Shown piece by piece: positions 10,713 to 22,677 of a DNA stretch of 64,000 nucleotides. Numbering within the stretch: position 1 is the first letter of the stretch; each line of letters opens with the position of its first letter. The DNA lies in contig NC_041004.1 of NCBI RefSeq assembly GCF_004193775.1, positions 35,736,411 to 35,800,410 of the forward strand. Reading direction: 5' to 3'. Both the position numbers and the translations under genes were made by a program. Under the pieces are notes generated by a model. The model had not been told where the DNA came from and did not search any database. It saw only the letters and a list, made by a program, of their open reading frames with translations. The stretch comes from Glycine soja. Its lineage: Eukaryota; Streptophyta; Magnoliopsida; Fabales; Fabaceae.

Positions 10713-10879
10713 AAGATTTAATTTAATTTGGGTTTTGGTGATATGTGAACCCATATTATGCTATTTGTTATCGCTACTCTTGACTCATTAAGAAATATTC
10801 AAGTTATATCTTTATGCATTTTTATGTTTTGGTAACTATAGCTTCTTCCTCAAAACCTATACCTAATCCAAACTCCTAA

Positions 10880-11010
10880 CAGTGTCAAGGCGGGTATTAA
10901 AAGATTCATAAGCTTCTTCTTCGTACCTACACGTGTGTTTTTCTTTTTGGGACTTATTATTTCTCTTAAAATGGCAAAGACAAGCTATATAGAGAAAATA
11001 AATAAGTAGT
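10880..11010 (+). repeat. Diverged copy of the SNF2 gene's upstream region
   Basis: This stretch matches 16275-16410 in the same orientation: GGCGGGTATT, AAGATT.ATAA, CTTCTTCG, CACGTGT, a T-rich run, CTTAAAATGGCA and AGAAAATAAATAAGTAG occur in the same order with small gaps. The match stops just after GTAG on both sides. It thus places a piece of the SNF2 gene's 5' flank beyond that gene's 3' end. The minus-strand open frame across it (11129-10863) is probably not a gene. Confidence 0.65.
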
Positions 11011-11129
11011 GCAACATTTGTCATCTCTATCAGTATACTGTATACTACTTCGACTTCATTTTCTTTTTCCAAATCAATTAAATGACAATAACTCAAAATG
11101 TTAGAAGACTCTTTGAAGGATGGACACAC

Positions 11130-12001
11130 GAATAGAGCAAGAAAAGGAGAATATAAAAAATTTTCTTAAGAAATGACTTGATTTGATATTTAGCTTGTTT
11201 AGTTTCCCACTTTCTCTCTTGACTTATATATGCAAATGTATTAGTAGATTATTTATAAATGCGTGTTTTTTTTTAAGCAAATAGTTTAGAAGTATTTAAA
11301 TATAAATATTTTGAACTATAAATCACAAATTAGTTTAGTATTTTTTTATCACATTTACCAAAATTATTTTATACAGAAGTTTATTTGTAGTGTAATATTA
11401 CACAAACAATACATACAAAACAAATATACTTATTAGGCATAATTAGATTAACCATTTCTGGCATCAGTCACGACTCAAGAAGTTATTACATACAATAAAA
11501 ACTAATGAGTGTGACTAAGTGTGTTCGGGCATCCCAAAGTCACCAAGCATGCATGCCAACTTATCATTGTTTTCTCTAGTTAGAATTGCATCATTGGTAA
11601 AGTTGTTTTTGTTTTTTGCTCAGCAAAAATATAATAATATATAAGTAGGCGCACCAGGGGTACCAAACCCTTTTACAAGTAGGCATCATTGGTAAAGTTG
11701 TAAAACATGCAAATTACAATGCACAGATTCCAAAACTCATTTTAGTGTAAATTCTCCTTTAAACCAAAAAAAAAGTAAATTCCTGCAGAAATTTATAGCT
11801 GTTTACCATCATTAAAAAAACTACTCATTTGATCCAACAACTTTACACTTGCTTAATTTTGTATATCAAAAAGCAGTCATACACCCTTTGTCGTTTCAGT
11901 CAAACAAAATTGTAGGGCAACAGCAAAAGTTTGAGGGAATCAAACAGACAAAATTCACATTCAGCAACTCACTGCCCCATTCATGTAACCAATAACCATC
12001 T
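11130..12001. other. 3' flank of SNF2 gene, no gene seen
   Basis: AT-rich sequence. A 20-bp direct repeat, GCATCATTGGTAAAGTTGT, lies at about 11587 and 11684. The region presumably holds the 3' untranslated part of the SNF2-type gene. No coding sequence was recognised. Confidence 0.5.
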
Positions 12002-15000
12002 CTAGTGATCTAAAAGGAAATGTATATCATTTATGCCCATGCCCTTTAATCCTGTCCCAGATGGTTCCCTAGGCAGTTGTTTCTTCTTCTCCTGTAACAC
12101 CAATATTTGTTCTTCAATGCTGTTTTGAGCAATCAATCGAACAATCTTCACAGCCTCTTTCTGACCAATGCGGTGGACACGATCCATCGCCTGTTCCTCA
12201 ACTGCATGGTTCCACCATGGCTCCATGAAGTACAGTCTAGAGGCAGATGTCAGATTTATACCTGCACTTGAAGCCCTGAGGCTTGCAAGCAGAACTGTTG
12301 GCCCATCTATTCCTTGGGATTGAAACTGCTCAATAACATTGGCCCTGTGTTTAGCATTCATTGTCCCATCAAGACGCAGGGTCTTGAATCCAGCTGCATT
12401 CAAAGGCTCTTCCATTAACAATAGCAGCTTTCGAAATTGTGAAAATACAACAGACTTTGCAGCTGGATGTTGGTCCCTCGATTCTGTAAGAAGTTTTATC
12501 AATGTAGACACTTTGGAGGGTAACACTGTTTGTGATGATGAGCACTCTCCAGCACTATCTACCTTGGAAGATTCGGGAGGGGCTGAGAACAAGTCAGATT
12601 CTTTGAGGCGGCGCCGGCAAAGAGGACAACATGGGTTTTTATTTTGTAGAGCTCTCAGAATACAGATTCGGCAGAAGATGTGAGCACAACGTGTGATCAC
12701 AATCTCTATCGGGGGAGACAAACAAATTGGACAGTCAAAATCTTCACCATCTTGCACCTGCCCAAGTAATGCTTGCAGCAGTTCAGGATTATTGGAGGCA
12801 TCTGCTTAGAAACAAACCATGAACTGTTAGTAAAATAGAACCTTGTTATACATGATTCATAACTCTCCTGAATACTAATTTAATTGTAAGTTTCACTGAG
12901 TCAAAAACAGAAATCCATCACTAATGACATAGCCAAATATATTGTTAAATATCAGTTAACTACATAACAGACTTATTGACAATAATCATTTTGCAAATGG
13001 TCAAAGCAAATTCAATCAAGCATAGCAAACTCATAATATAAAATATTAGAAAATAATAACTTAATTATAAATAATCACATCCAAGGAGAGTCAAATCAAA
13101 TGCAATGATTACAAAGAGACATTTCTAATTGCATAATAATTGTTTTCCTTTTAGCAGGCATTCCTTCCTTTCCCATTTGAATTAAGCTGCTAAGAAGTCA
13201 TTCACCATCTAGAGTTTCACAGCCGCAAAGATTAAAAAATGGGACAGAAATTGCCAAGTTGGTCTACAAATCATCAAGTAAATTACTACCTTCCTATTTC
13301 TATTATACCCCTTCCCCTGGTCCACGTTCCAGAGCATAATACTAAATTCCAAACAATTCACATATTCATTTGGACATACGATCACAGATTCTATTTGTGA
13401 AAATCTAAATGTGAAGATGAAATGAGTATAATCTTCCATTTCTCAGTACATGTAACTGTGACCTCATTGCTTAAAATAAAATATTCTGCCAATATGCATG
13501 TAGCTCAATTTGAAGTGATGATAGAATTGGAGGGTTGATCCTCCATCAGTGTCCACATCCTACTCTCCTACCCAAGAACTTGCATTTCCATTGTATGCAC
13601 ACATTGATTTCAGTTCAACAGCTACATAATTGAACTTGGAGGAAAGTACTTTTCCACACCCCAATAAGAAAACAACAATTTTTTATAAGATAGGTACATA
13701 AATTATTCAACCACATAGATCTTCCTCGGTTCTATCTTAGTTCATTCATATAATGTCATACAAACAACGCTTCAGAGAATCAGAACTTCATAAAGCTGAA
13801 ATATTTCCATTTAGATGAACAGCAATTTATGCATTCATCCAGAGATATGTTCTCAAGACCACAAGACACTCTCAACCTCCCAATGCCAACCCTTTAATTA
13901 GCTGAAGACATAATAGCTAACTTCAACTACTAAACAGTTTATCAACTAAATCTACTTCTTTAATCTCTCAATGGCCTGTGAGAACAACCCAGAGACAAAC
14001 AGTTGCTAATGTCAGTGGCAGATGCTACTCCTCTCTTGTACCTTTCACTATTTGATAAAACAAAAGTGGTGATCTGACCTCTAAGGATGGTGATACATGC
14101 ATGAAATAATCAATATGGTACTATTTTGTTATTTGTCATTGCTGGTAAAAGTTTCTTTGAAATTGAATGAGAAAAATCTTAGACATATAATGTTTTTAAA
14201 CTAAATTCAGGATGAAGCAATGATGGAACTGAAAAAGAAAGCTTGAGAAACCTAAGTAGACCAAGTAGAGGAAACTATCAAGTAAAAATCTGAAAGGAAA
14301 AAACATACCTTCAATATTTGTAAGGAGTAGCGACTGAACATTCCACAGTTTTGAATCAGTACAGATTTGGCGAAGTCTTAGAATCCTACTTAGTACAGCA
14401 GAATAATGGGGCACTAGACTGTCATCATGGGCATACCTACTCAAAAATATCTTTGTATCCTGTTTCAACTGATCATACATTTGACGTTCATCAAAAGAAA
14501 GCTCGACATAACAAATCTCAATGGTTTTGGGTGGCAGCCCCACCAATGTCATATCTTTTGTTCTTCGCAAAGCAATTGCCTCCATCAAAATCTACAAAAT
14601 AAGCCAGGAAAACCATAACCTTACACAAAAAATAGAAGATAGAAAAATAAAATACACCAAGAATAATTAGTAAGCATCATTAAATTTAAGCACCAAAATT
14701 CAGATTCAACCCCATTTCAGCATAAAAATCAAGCCTAAGCCAATGTTACACTGCAGTTTATGCATACTTGCAACGGCAACCAACCAACCTCTGATCAGAA
14801 AAATAACTAATCATACATCAATGATGATGTTACCTGCAAACGTACAAGCCCTTTGTCTTTGCCCTTATTAAGAGATCGTTGCACCAACTCTCTCCATTGT
14901 TGTCTCACTGAAAAGGGTTGAAACCGCAAAAAGACCATTATAGAAAACAAATCAATGCAACCACTCTGAATTGGCGTCCCTGTGACAGCCCATCTGCACT

Positions 15001-16222
15001 GAGCATTCAACTTGCTAACCGCCAAACTCTGCAGAGCATTGAAATTCTTGATGGTGTGTGCCTCATCCAGCACAATTCTCCGCCAATACATATTCTTAGC
15101 CGGCATCTTGGGCATACAGTGTTCGCCAGCCAAAATACCATATGTGGTCAACACCAGATCATACCTATTGAGATCAAAAGGATCATCCGTCCTCCTTTCT
15201 CCATAATACATGTAAGTCTTCAATGCACCAGGCACAGTGTGTTCCTCCAATTGTGTGATCCACGTCGACATAACAGAAGGAGGACACACCACCAAGGTTG
15301 CATTTGTTCTAAATCCCTTCTCAGGGGAACTGCTCTCACTTTCATTCTCACTTTCACGCATTCTTCTTTTCTCCAAAGTAACAACCTTTCTGTCAGTTCT
15401 CCACTTCTTCGAGACACCCATTTGGCTCTTTTTATCAAAAGCAATCAAAGAAAGCAAAGTTAGGGTCTTTCCCAACCCCATTTCGTCGGCGAAGATACCA
15501 CCTCGTAAAGGGTCAGGCCGGTTATCCGATTGATAATCTGTCAAGATATTCACGAATTTGCCTTCATTTTCTTCCCAGAACGGGGGGAGATCATCGGAAT
15601 TTTCGCGATGGACGAGCCATGCGAGACCCTCCTTCTGGTGCTGGAGAAGCTCTGTTCTGATGATGGTCCTCGGAGGCTCCAGGATTTGGATAGCAGGGTT
15701 CTTGCCGGTGTAGCTTCGGTTGACTTTCTTGAAAATGGCGTCGACGGAGGACGACTTCTTCTGCGCGCGGGTCTCCTTGACGGCGACGGAGTCGGAGAGG
15801 GTGAAGGAGGCGTCGGACCCGGTGATGATCTTGAGCCCGGCGTCCTCGACGGCGTTTTCGACGGCGCTGAAGTCGGAAACGCGGGCGAAGACGTGAATCT
15901 GGCAGGGGATGCGGTGGGCATTGCGGGCGGTGGGGACGATGGCTTCGACTTTGACGAGGTTTTGGTCGATGAGGGGGGAGAGGGCGGCGGCGACGGAGCG
16001 TTCGATGTAGCCGACGGAGAGGCTGTGGGTGTTGAGGACTACGATGGCGTGAGGGTCGTGCGGGTTGTGGGGCTCGCGGGCCAGGCCCACCAGAGGACGC
16101 TCGCCGTGGAGGGTGCCGGAGTGGTGCTGCAGGCCCACGATGTTGGACATGATGAAGCCCAACAGGTATTTGTCTGACGATTCTGAAGACTCGAAACTAC
16201 GATCATCTTCTTGCCAATCCAT
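12002..16222 (-). CDS. HIRAN-SNF2-RING-helicase protein (RAD5/HLTF type)
   Basis: Three exons join in phase at GT/AG sites: 16222-14834, 14591-14309 and 12801-12002, giving 823 residues, close to plant SMARCA3-like members of about 860. From the N-terminus: a HIRAN domain (about 20-112), the SNF2 ATPase with Walker A DEMGLGKT (246-253), DEAH (386-389) and TGTP (414-417), a C3HC4 RING inserted between the ATPase lobes (about 581-620, CPICLSPP and CAHIFCRIC), and a C-terminal helicase domain with SAGINLT and DRVHRIGQ. This order defines the RAD5/HLTF branch, nuclear DNA translocases that act as ubiquitin ligases in tolerance of replication-blocking damage. The ATG at 16222 begins MDWQEDD. Intron 2 (about 1.5 kb) has no recognisable gene. 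No lesions are seen. It is the best-supported cellular gene in the window; the biological role is by family. Confidence 0.95.
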
Positions 16223-16274
16223 GCCGCTCCTTCTTCAAGAGAGGGTTTGGGGTTTTGCTTGAATTCAAACGACG

Positions 16275-16410
16275 CTCACAAAGGGGCGGGTATTTAAAGA
16301 TTATGAAACTTCTTCGTGTGCGCACGTGTCTCTGTGTGTGTGTGTTTTTTTATTTCACTTAAAATAGCATGGACATAGGATATAAGCCTAGAAAATAAAT
16401 AAGTAGAGGC
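16275..16410 (+). promoter_or_regulatory. SNF2 gene 5' flank, duplicated at 10880
   Basis: It starts about 50 bp upstream of the SNF2 ATG (the gene reads leftward). It contains GGCGGGTATTTAAAG, a CACGTG-containing GCGCACGTGTC and a (TG)n stretch. A diverged copy lies at 10880-11010. Promoter identity is inferred from position only; no clear TATA box on the minus strand was assigned. Confidence 0.4.
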
Positions 16411-17617
16411 TGTAGAGAATCCTTTATTTATTTATTATTATTGAAATGGGTAATTTTGTTTCAAATTATTATTAAAATAATATAAATTTTATGTTATAAG
16501 TATCAGTAGATTTCGTGGTGATTTTTTGCTGCTATTATTTTAAATTAATGATTTTAAAATTAAAAAATTAATGAAATGAACACTCATGTTTCTAATTAAA
16601 AATTGAAAAAAAAGATAAAAAAATATTTAAAAATAATAAGGACAAAAATGACATTCAGTTTTATGTTAAATATAAAATAAGTTTTAGAGAGGGAGATAAT
16701 AATGTTTTATTTTTTAATAATAAAATTGAAAATTGAAAATTCTCATTTAGAAGTTTATTTTTTTAAAAGTTGAATTATAATTATTTTTTATTTTTTCGCT
16801 ATCAAATTCGTAAATTCATATACAACTTCTAATTTAAGAACTTGTCGTTAATATTTTTCTTTTTTTTTGTTCCTAACGCATTCGTCTTTGAAAGCAATTA
16901 AGACATTATCAAATTGAGATTCGAACTTTAGTTTGTCAAATTATAGGGGATTAATTTATATGTAGTTTTCTTATATGTACTTTTTCGTTGCTCCAGTTTT
17001 AGGGGTAGTCTTGTTCTTCATGGTACCACTGATATATCCTTCTATATCTAATATATGTATTGTTTGGCTGTTAAAAAAAATATTGATTGACATTACAGCT
17101 TTGCTTGCAAAGACAGAGTCACAAAGACCGTCAAAGAAAGGAATAATAACTTCGAGCTCTTTCAAACCAATTTTTTGAACACGAGAAACTTAAGACAAAA
17201 GAGGAAGAGCTTCATGCAATACAAAACTTAATTAATGGACAAGGTAATGAAATGGAATAAAAAAAAAACTTAGTCAATTCACTTGGGAGCAAGGATCAGT
17301 TGGTTAGCTTTTTCGACAGCTTGGTTCAAATAGGGAAGAGATTGATTCTCTCAAATTCTTTTCAAGAACTAAATTTAAATTTTTTTACTTTTAAATGATG
17401 AATTCAACTATTTATTCTATTTTCTTTACTCAAGCAGTCATGATTATTTTTGTTTCAAAGGAAGAACAAAATTTATTAATAAAAAGACCAAAAATCGAAC
17501 ACAAGATGTGTACTACCAAGCCAACCTCACATAGTAAAGATATGACAAGAAAGCAAAAATGAAGCTCCTAACCAAACCCAACACATGTTGTGAAAGCCGA
17601 ACATGGATCACAGACAT
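16411..17617. other. AT-rich intergenic DNA
   Basis: No gene supported. A plus-strand frame at about 16975-17178 has a hydrophobic start and a Lys/Ser-rich end but no recognisable family. The right edge (about 17460-17617) is the left flank of the MULE insertion and continues at 28535 if the element is removed. Confidence 0.5.
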
Positions 17618-17626
17618 CAATACTAG

Positions 17627-17697
17627 GGGAGTTGCTACGTGCACCCAGCATTATTGCTGGGGCACCCAGCAAACAGTGAAGTGGCGAAACTGCCCTT
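17627..17697 (+). repeat. Left terminal inverted repeat of 10.9-kb MULE
   Basis: Begins directly after CAATACTAG. It contains a nested small palindrome, CACCCAGCATTATTGCTGGGG, that is also present in the right copy. Paired with 28453-28525. Confidence 0.88.
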
Positions 17698-17707
17698 CAG
17701 CAATTAT

Positions 17708-17912
17708 TCTTCCGGAAGAAGATTCTTCCGGAAACTTTCCGGAAAAATTATTTCCGGAACTTTTCCGGAAGAATCTTCTTCCGGAAGAATAATTTGTGTC
17801 TTCCGGAAGTACTCACAGACAACTTCCGGAAGAACGTCATCCGGAATGTTCCCGGAAGAAGCTTCTTCCAAAAGATTTACATTGTCTTCCGGAAGAAGCT
17901 TCTTCCGGAAGT
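17708..17912. repeat. Left TTCCGGAA palindrome array
   Basis: About ten exact TTCCGGAA octamers, mostly in TTCTTCCGGAAGAA context, occur in about 205 bp with degenerate copies between them (ATCCGGAA, CCCGGAAG, TTCCAAAA). The octamer is its own reverse complement. Open frames on both strands here are artefacts of the repeat. Confidence 0.9.
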
Positions 17913-17929
17913 TAGTTTTTTTTTTTAAC

Positions 17930-18300
17930 AAATATTTTATTTTGTAATAATTTACTTTTAATTGCATAAACTAATTTATAAAATAATTAATACTATTATG
18001 CATAAATAATTAAATGATAAAATAATTAATATTATTATGCATAAATAATTAAATAATTAGTGAACGTAATTATGACTAATATTTATAATTTGTTTTTTAC
18101 GCGCATGTCAAATATTAATTTAAACCATAAAAATTAATTAATTCCTAAACGTGATTATTGTTTTATAACAAAATGAAGAAAAAAGAATTTTCATTTTATA
18201 ATAATAAGTAAAAATAAAATAATATTTAATGCGTATGTAATGACGATTTTGCCCTTGTGTAAATTTCTTTAAATTAACGTGTTGAGGCTGTGTTTTACTG
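17930..18300. other. AT-rich spacer inside MULE
   Basis: Contains near-identical direct repeats of ATTATGCATAAATAATTAAA at about 17994 and 18036. No gene is seen. Confidence 0.5.
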
Positions 18301-18500
18301 CGCTTTCTTTGTTTCTTCTTCCGTTTGCTTTGTTTCTTCTTCCGTTTGTTTTGTTTGTTTCTTCCGTTTGCTGTTGTTTCGGTGGTGGTCCCTTCAGCAG
18401 TCTGTTGGTGGTCCCGTGAAGTGAAGTATTTGAAGATTTGGTGGTCCCGTGTTCCGTATTTGAAGTTTTATTAGTGGCTGTTGTTCCTATTTTGTCGGAG
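18300..18500 (+). promoter_or_regulatory. Probable leader region of the MULE transposase gene
   Basis: Pyrimidine-rich short repeats of TTTGTTTCTTCTTCCGTTTG (three near copies) and of GGTGGTCCCGTG resemble a plant 5' untranslated leader. A donor-like GGAGGTACGCG follows at about 18498. Assigned by position between the left terminus and the transposase gene; no transcript evidence. Confidence 0.35.
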
Positions 18501-18555
18501 GTACGCGTTTATTTCGTTTTCCGGTTAGTTTTTAGAGAAGAAAAACAGTAAAAAG

Positions 18556-18737
18556 TGTATCCGGAAGAAATTTTAGGCACAGAAGGAGGAAGGTCCGGAA
18601 TGACCACTTCCGGAAGAATGTCTTCCGAAAGTTACGAAGGCCAATTCCGGAAGAAGTGCTTCCGGAAACTACTTCCGGAAGACCTTCTTCCGGAATTTGC
18701 ATTCGTAACTTCCAGAAGAAGTTCTTCCGGAATGTTA
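18556..18737. repeat. Second left TTCCGGAA array
   Basis: About six exact TTCCGGAA octamers plus degenerate copies in 180 bp, separated from the first array by about 640 bp of AT-rich and leader-like sequence. Confidence 0.85.
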
Positions 18738-18772
18738 AATTATTAGTAATTTTTTTTAATTTCTGTTTTATA

Positions 18773-18775
<3 letters not shown>

Positions 18776-18816
<41 letters not shown>

Positions 18817-18870
18817 CTGATAGTAATTTTTTTTAATTTCGGTTATATAATTTATATATATATATATATA
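18776..18870. repeat. (AT)n microsatellites, two tracts
   Basis: An (AT)n run at about 18776-18814 and a shorter one at about 18854-18870 lie within a partly duplicated segment (TTTCTG/TTTCGG...TATATAATTTATATATAT), upstream of the transposase gene. Confidence 0.9.
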
Positions 18871-19250
18871 CCATTATAAAACAAAAAAATTATAATCCAC
18901 AATATATATATATTTCTGTTTTATATTTCTGTTTTATAATTTTTTTTATTTCTGTTTTATATATGTTGTGGATTATTGATTTAATTAGGTATAATGGTAT
19001 AATATTAAATGATTTAGGTAACTTAAATGTATAATGGTACAAAAATGTTTTATTAGTTGTTTATTATAGTGATAAGTTTAGTTTAAGTAAATAATGTAGT
19101 TATAAATTTAGAATATAGTGATAATTTTAATATAGTCGTGTATGATGCATATGTCCTATTAATATGTTTGTTATTTAAGGTGTAGTAAATTTTTGGATGT
19201 GGTTATATGATAATTTGAATGTACTTGTGTATGATGCATATGTCCTTAAG

Positions 19251-22230
19251 ATGGACGAAGATCAATGGAGGTATGACTTTGCGATGTCACAAGAAGTTCA
19301 TATGGATTATGATTATGATAATCAAGAAGAATGTGGAGTGAATGAACCACATGTCGATTGTTCAAATGCTTTTAATACATCTCAGGTAATCATAGATAAT
19401 TTGAGTCATTGGTTGAATTGATGGTTTGTATGAAAATTAATGTGTTAGGGTTGCGTTGTAGGTATTCGCTACTCGAGATGATGTTTTGCAATGGGCTCGA
19501 ACAGTTGCCCATGAAAATGGATTTGTTGCAGTGATTATGAGATCTGACACAGAGACCGGTAGCAGAGGAAGAAGTTCATTTGTGTTAATTGGGTGTGAAA
19601 GGAGTGGTACGTACAAGTGTAGAAATAAAGAATTCGTTAGAAAAGACACCGGGAGTAGGAAATGTGGTTGTCCCTTCAGGCTTCGTGGGAAACCAGTGCG
19701 TGGAGGGGAAAGTTGGATGGTGAAGTTGATCTGTGGGATTCATAATCATGAATTGGCGAAGTCCTTAGTTGGACATCCATACACCGGGCGATTGACTAAG
19801 GAAGAAAAGAAAATTATTGCTGATATGACAAAGTCGATGGTGAAACCGAAAAACATCTTGCTAACGTTGAAGGAACACAATGCCGACAGTTACACCACGA
19901 TAAAGCAAATTTACAATGCAAGAAGTGCATATCGTTCTTCAATAAGAGGAGCTGATACCGAAATGCAGCATCTGATGAAGCTTCTCGAACGTGATCAATA
20001 CATTCATTGGCATAGATTGAAGGATGAAGTTGTAGTGCGTGATCTGTTTTGGTGTCACCCAGATGCAGTAAAGTTATGCAATGCATGTCATCTGGTGTTT
20101 TTTATAGACAGTACCTACAAAACAAACAGGTACAGACTCCCACTACTTGACTTTGTTGGAGTGACACCAACGGCGATGACATTCTCTGCTGGGTTTGCAT
20201 ATCTGGAGGCTGAGCGTGTTAATAATATTGTATGGGCTTTGGAACGATTTCGAGGCCTATTTTTAAGACACGATCGCCTCCCTCTTGTTATTGTCACTGA
20301 CAGAGACCTAGCACTGATGAATGCAGTGAAAACTGTGTTTCCCAAGTCTACTAATTTGTTGTGCAGGTTTCATATCGATAAGAATGTGAAGGCGAAGTGC
20401 AAATCTTTAATCGGGGAAAAAAATGCGTGGGACTATGTAATGGATAACTGGGGTACTTTGGTTGATTGTCCGTCCGAATACGAGTTCCATGAGTCATATC
20501 AGAAGTTTCAAGTTGCTTGTTCGCCTTGGCCGATGTTCGTTGACTATGTTAATGACACATGGATTATCCCCCACAAGGAAAAATTTATTACAGCATGGAC
20601 GAATAAGGTCATGCACCTAGGCAACACAACAACAAACAGGTATTAACAACTGATTTTATTTGTTAGTAACGATTAATATTAAATGGTATTTAATTGTTGT
20701 ATATTTTCATGTTTGTTGTGTATTTTAAATGTAGGGTTGAATCAGCTCATTGGGCTCTCAAAAGAGTACTACAAAATAGCGTTGGAGACCTATGTAGTGT
20801 TTGGGATGCCATGAACAACATGATCACGCTGCAACACGTCGAAATTAAAGCATCCTTTGAAACCAGTACGCATGTGGTTGGCCATGTATATAAAAAAACC
20901 TTATACAAGAGGCTTCTTGGGATGGTTTCGAGGGATGCTTTAAATCAGATTGCTTCTGAGATTGATCGTCTAGGTTATCTCGGCAACAATCTCTCTTCTT
21001 GTGGTTGTGTGATGAGAAGCACGCACGGGCTTCCTTGTGCATGTGAGCTTTCTAGGTATACTGCTAGCAGCATCCCATTGGAGTCAGTCCATCTTTTTTG
21101 GAGGAGACTTTGCTTTTCAGACCAAGGGTTATGTGAGACGGAAGTCACCATCAAGGAAGAAATAGAGGTCATATCTAAAAGGTTTGATGAACTTGATGTG
21201 GCTGGCAAAGTAAATCTGAAGAGTAAACTTCGAGAAATCGCATACCCTGATCATAACTCTATGTGCCCTCCTCCATCAAAGGTGAACACTAAAGGTGCAC
21301 CGAAGAAACCGATGAAAAGAAGTCAAACATCCACAAAGCGTGATCCGTCTTACTGGGAGTATGTTGATGTTTTTCATTCTGTTCAAAGCAGCAACTCTCC
21401 AGTGAAACGAAGTGCATCCTGTTCTCAACCGCGTCAGCCAACAAGGATCATCCCGATGTTGGATCAATTTGCGTCATTCTTTCAAGGTTTCATTCGTGAC
21501 GTTGTGGATGTGAAAGCGGACGGTAACTGTGGATATCGGTCCATTGACGCTTTATTAGGTATGGGGGAAGATTCGTGGCCGTTAGTGCGTAATGAATTGC
21601 TTAAAGAACTTGGCAGGTGGTCGCATGAGTACATGAACCTCTTCAGTGGCACAGAGAGATTTGAACAATTAAAGTTGTCCCTACTTGTTGATGGATTTTC
21701 AAAGGTATGTTTTTAGGTTAATTTTTTTTAATAACAATGTTTAAATTACTTACATGTGTATGTTTGGTTCATTCAGGTTAGTGTGGACAAGTGGATGGAT
21801 ATAACAGACATGAGATATGTGATTGCTTCACGGTATAACGTAATCCTTGTATCGTTGTCCCAACAACAAAGCATGACATTTTTTCCTCTTAGAAGTCAAC
21901 CACCACCTGACTCTTCTGGCCACCGCATCATATGTGTCGGTCACGTGTTTGGAAATCATTTTGTTCAGGTACATTGAATATAGTTAGTGTAACAATTATG
22001 CAATGACTTCGCTTGTTCGTTTGGCACGGTCAGCGCATGATATAATGTTTGTTCATGTACAACAGGTTTATTTGAAAGACCATTGTCCGTTGCCGCCCCC
22101 AGCGCTGTTGTGGTCAACCAATTGTTATTCTCAGGCAAAGCAATGGGCAATTCCATATATTAGTAGAATGCAGGAATACACAAGCTTGATGTCATTCAAA
22201 ACACACTATGTAGACCTAAATGAAGACTAA
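19251..22230 (+). CDS. MULE transposase fused to OTU cysteine protease domain
   Basis: Five exons (19251-19385, 19462-20639, 20735-21704, 21777-21968, 22066-22230) join at GT/AG sites with agreeing phases to give 879 residues and no stop. Order: an acidic N-terminus; a FAR1-like zinc-binding DNA-binding region (about 50-130, with CERSGTYKC, CGCPFRLRG and HNHE); a MULE catalytic core with D261 (FIDSTYK), D325 (VTDRD) and E440 (VESAHW); a SWIM-like CGC..HGLPCAC cluster; a Lys-rich linker; then an OTU domain with Cys703 in DGNCGYR and His822 near GNHF. The MULE core cuts and joins DNA at terminal repeats; OTU domains elsewhere remove ubiquitin. ATG 19251 (MDEDQW) is preferred, but an in-frame ATG at 19197 would add 18 residues. 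Upstream sequence is locally repeated. The family is abundant in legumes; activity is not shown. Confidence 0.9.
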
Positions 22231-22677
22231 ACATTCATTGTTTATTTATTTGTATTCATTATGCGATATAATTCGTTGTAACCCGTCACTAACCAATTAA
22301 TATTATCAACTACTCGTTTGGTTAAGCAAGGAAATTGTTGGTCCAACAAAAATCATTTACGCGTACAGCATACATCATTGTCATAATTGACAACACATAA
22401 TGACATGCATGCGCATTACAGTTTGAGCGTGACAACACATTGGTTGACTTCAGTACACATTTTGAAACTAGCAGTCGCTCGACAACACATTGGTTGACTT
22501 GACTACACATTAGCGACAACACATTGGCTGACTTGACTACACATTTACGCGTGTCTATTTTTTTGTAAACAAAGTTAAACAAAGGCTCGGTCACAACCAT
22601 CTATATACATGGCAGACTAGGCTACTAAATCACACATTATCTTGCTTTCAAATAATCTCCCAACTGATACACAAACT
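22231..22677. repeat. Spacer with three-copy repeat
   Basis: Between the transposase and PB1-like genes, GACAACACATTGGTTGACTT and close copies occur at about 22430, 22480 and 22514, followed by (G/C)A(C/G)TACACATT. The stretch may hold the end of one gene and the promoter of the next; a TATA-like CTATATAC lies at about 22600. Confidence 0.55.

Noticed and set aside
10863..11129. 88-codon minus-strand frame
   Set aside because: It covers the duplicated SNF2 upstream segment; no family similarity and no exon context.
15530..16177. Long plus-strand GC-rich open frame opposite the SNF2 gene
   Set aside because: It is the antisense of exon 1 of the SNF2-type gene, which has clear HIRAN and ATPase motifs. 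The antisense peptide is Gly/Asp/Val-rich and has no family pattern.
17281..17340. tRNA-like string GATCAGTTGGTTAGC...GGTTCAAAT
   Set aside because: The arms do not pair into a cloverleaf and no acceptor stem is evident.
17559..18746. Open frames reading RKxxSGR-like repeats
   Set aside because: They translate the TTCCGGAA arrays in several frames on both strands; the same occurs at 27806-28208.
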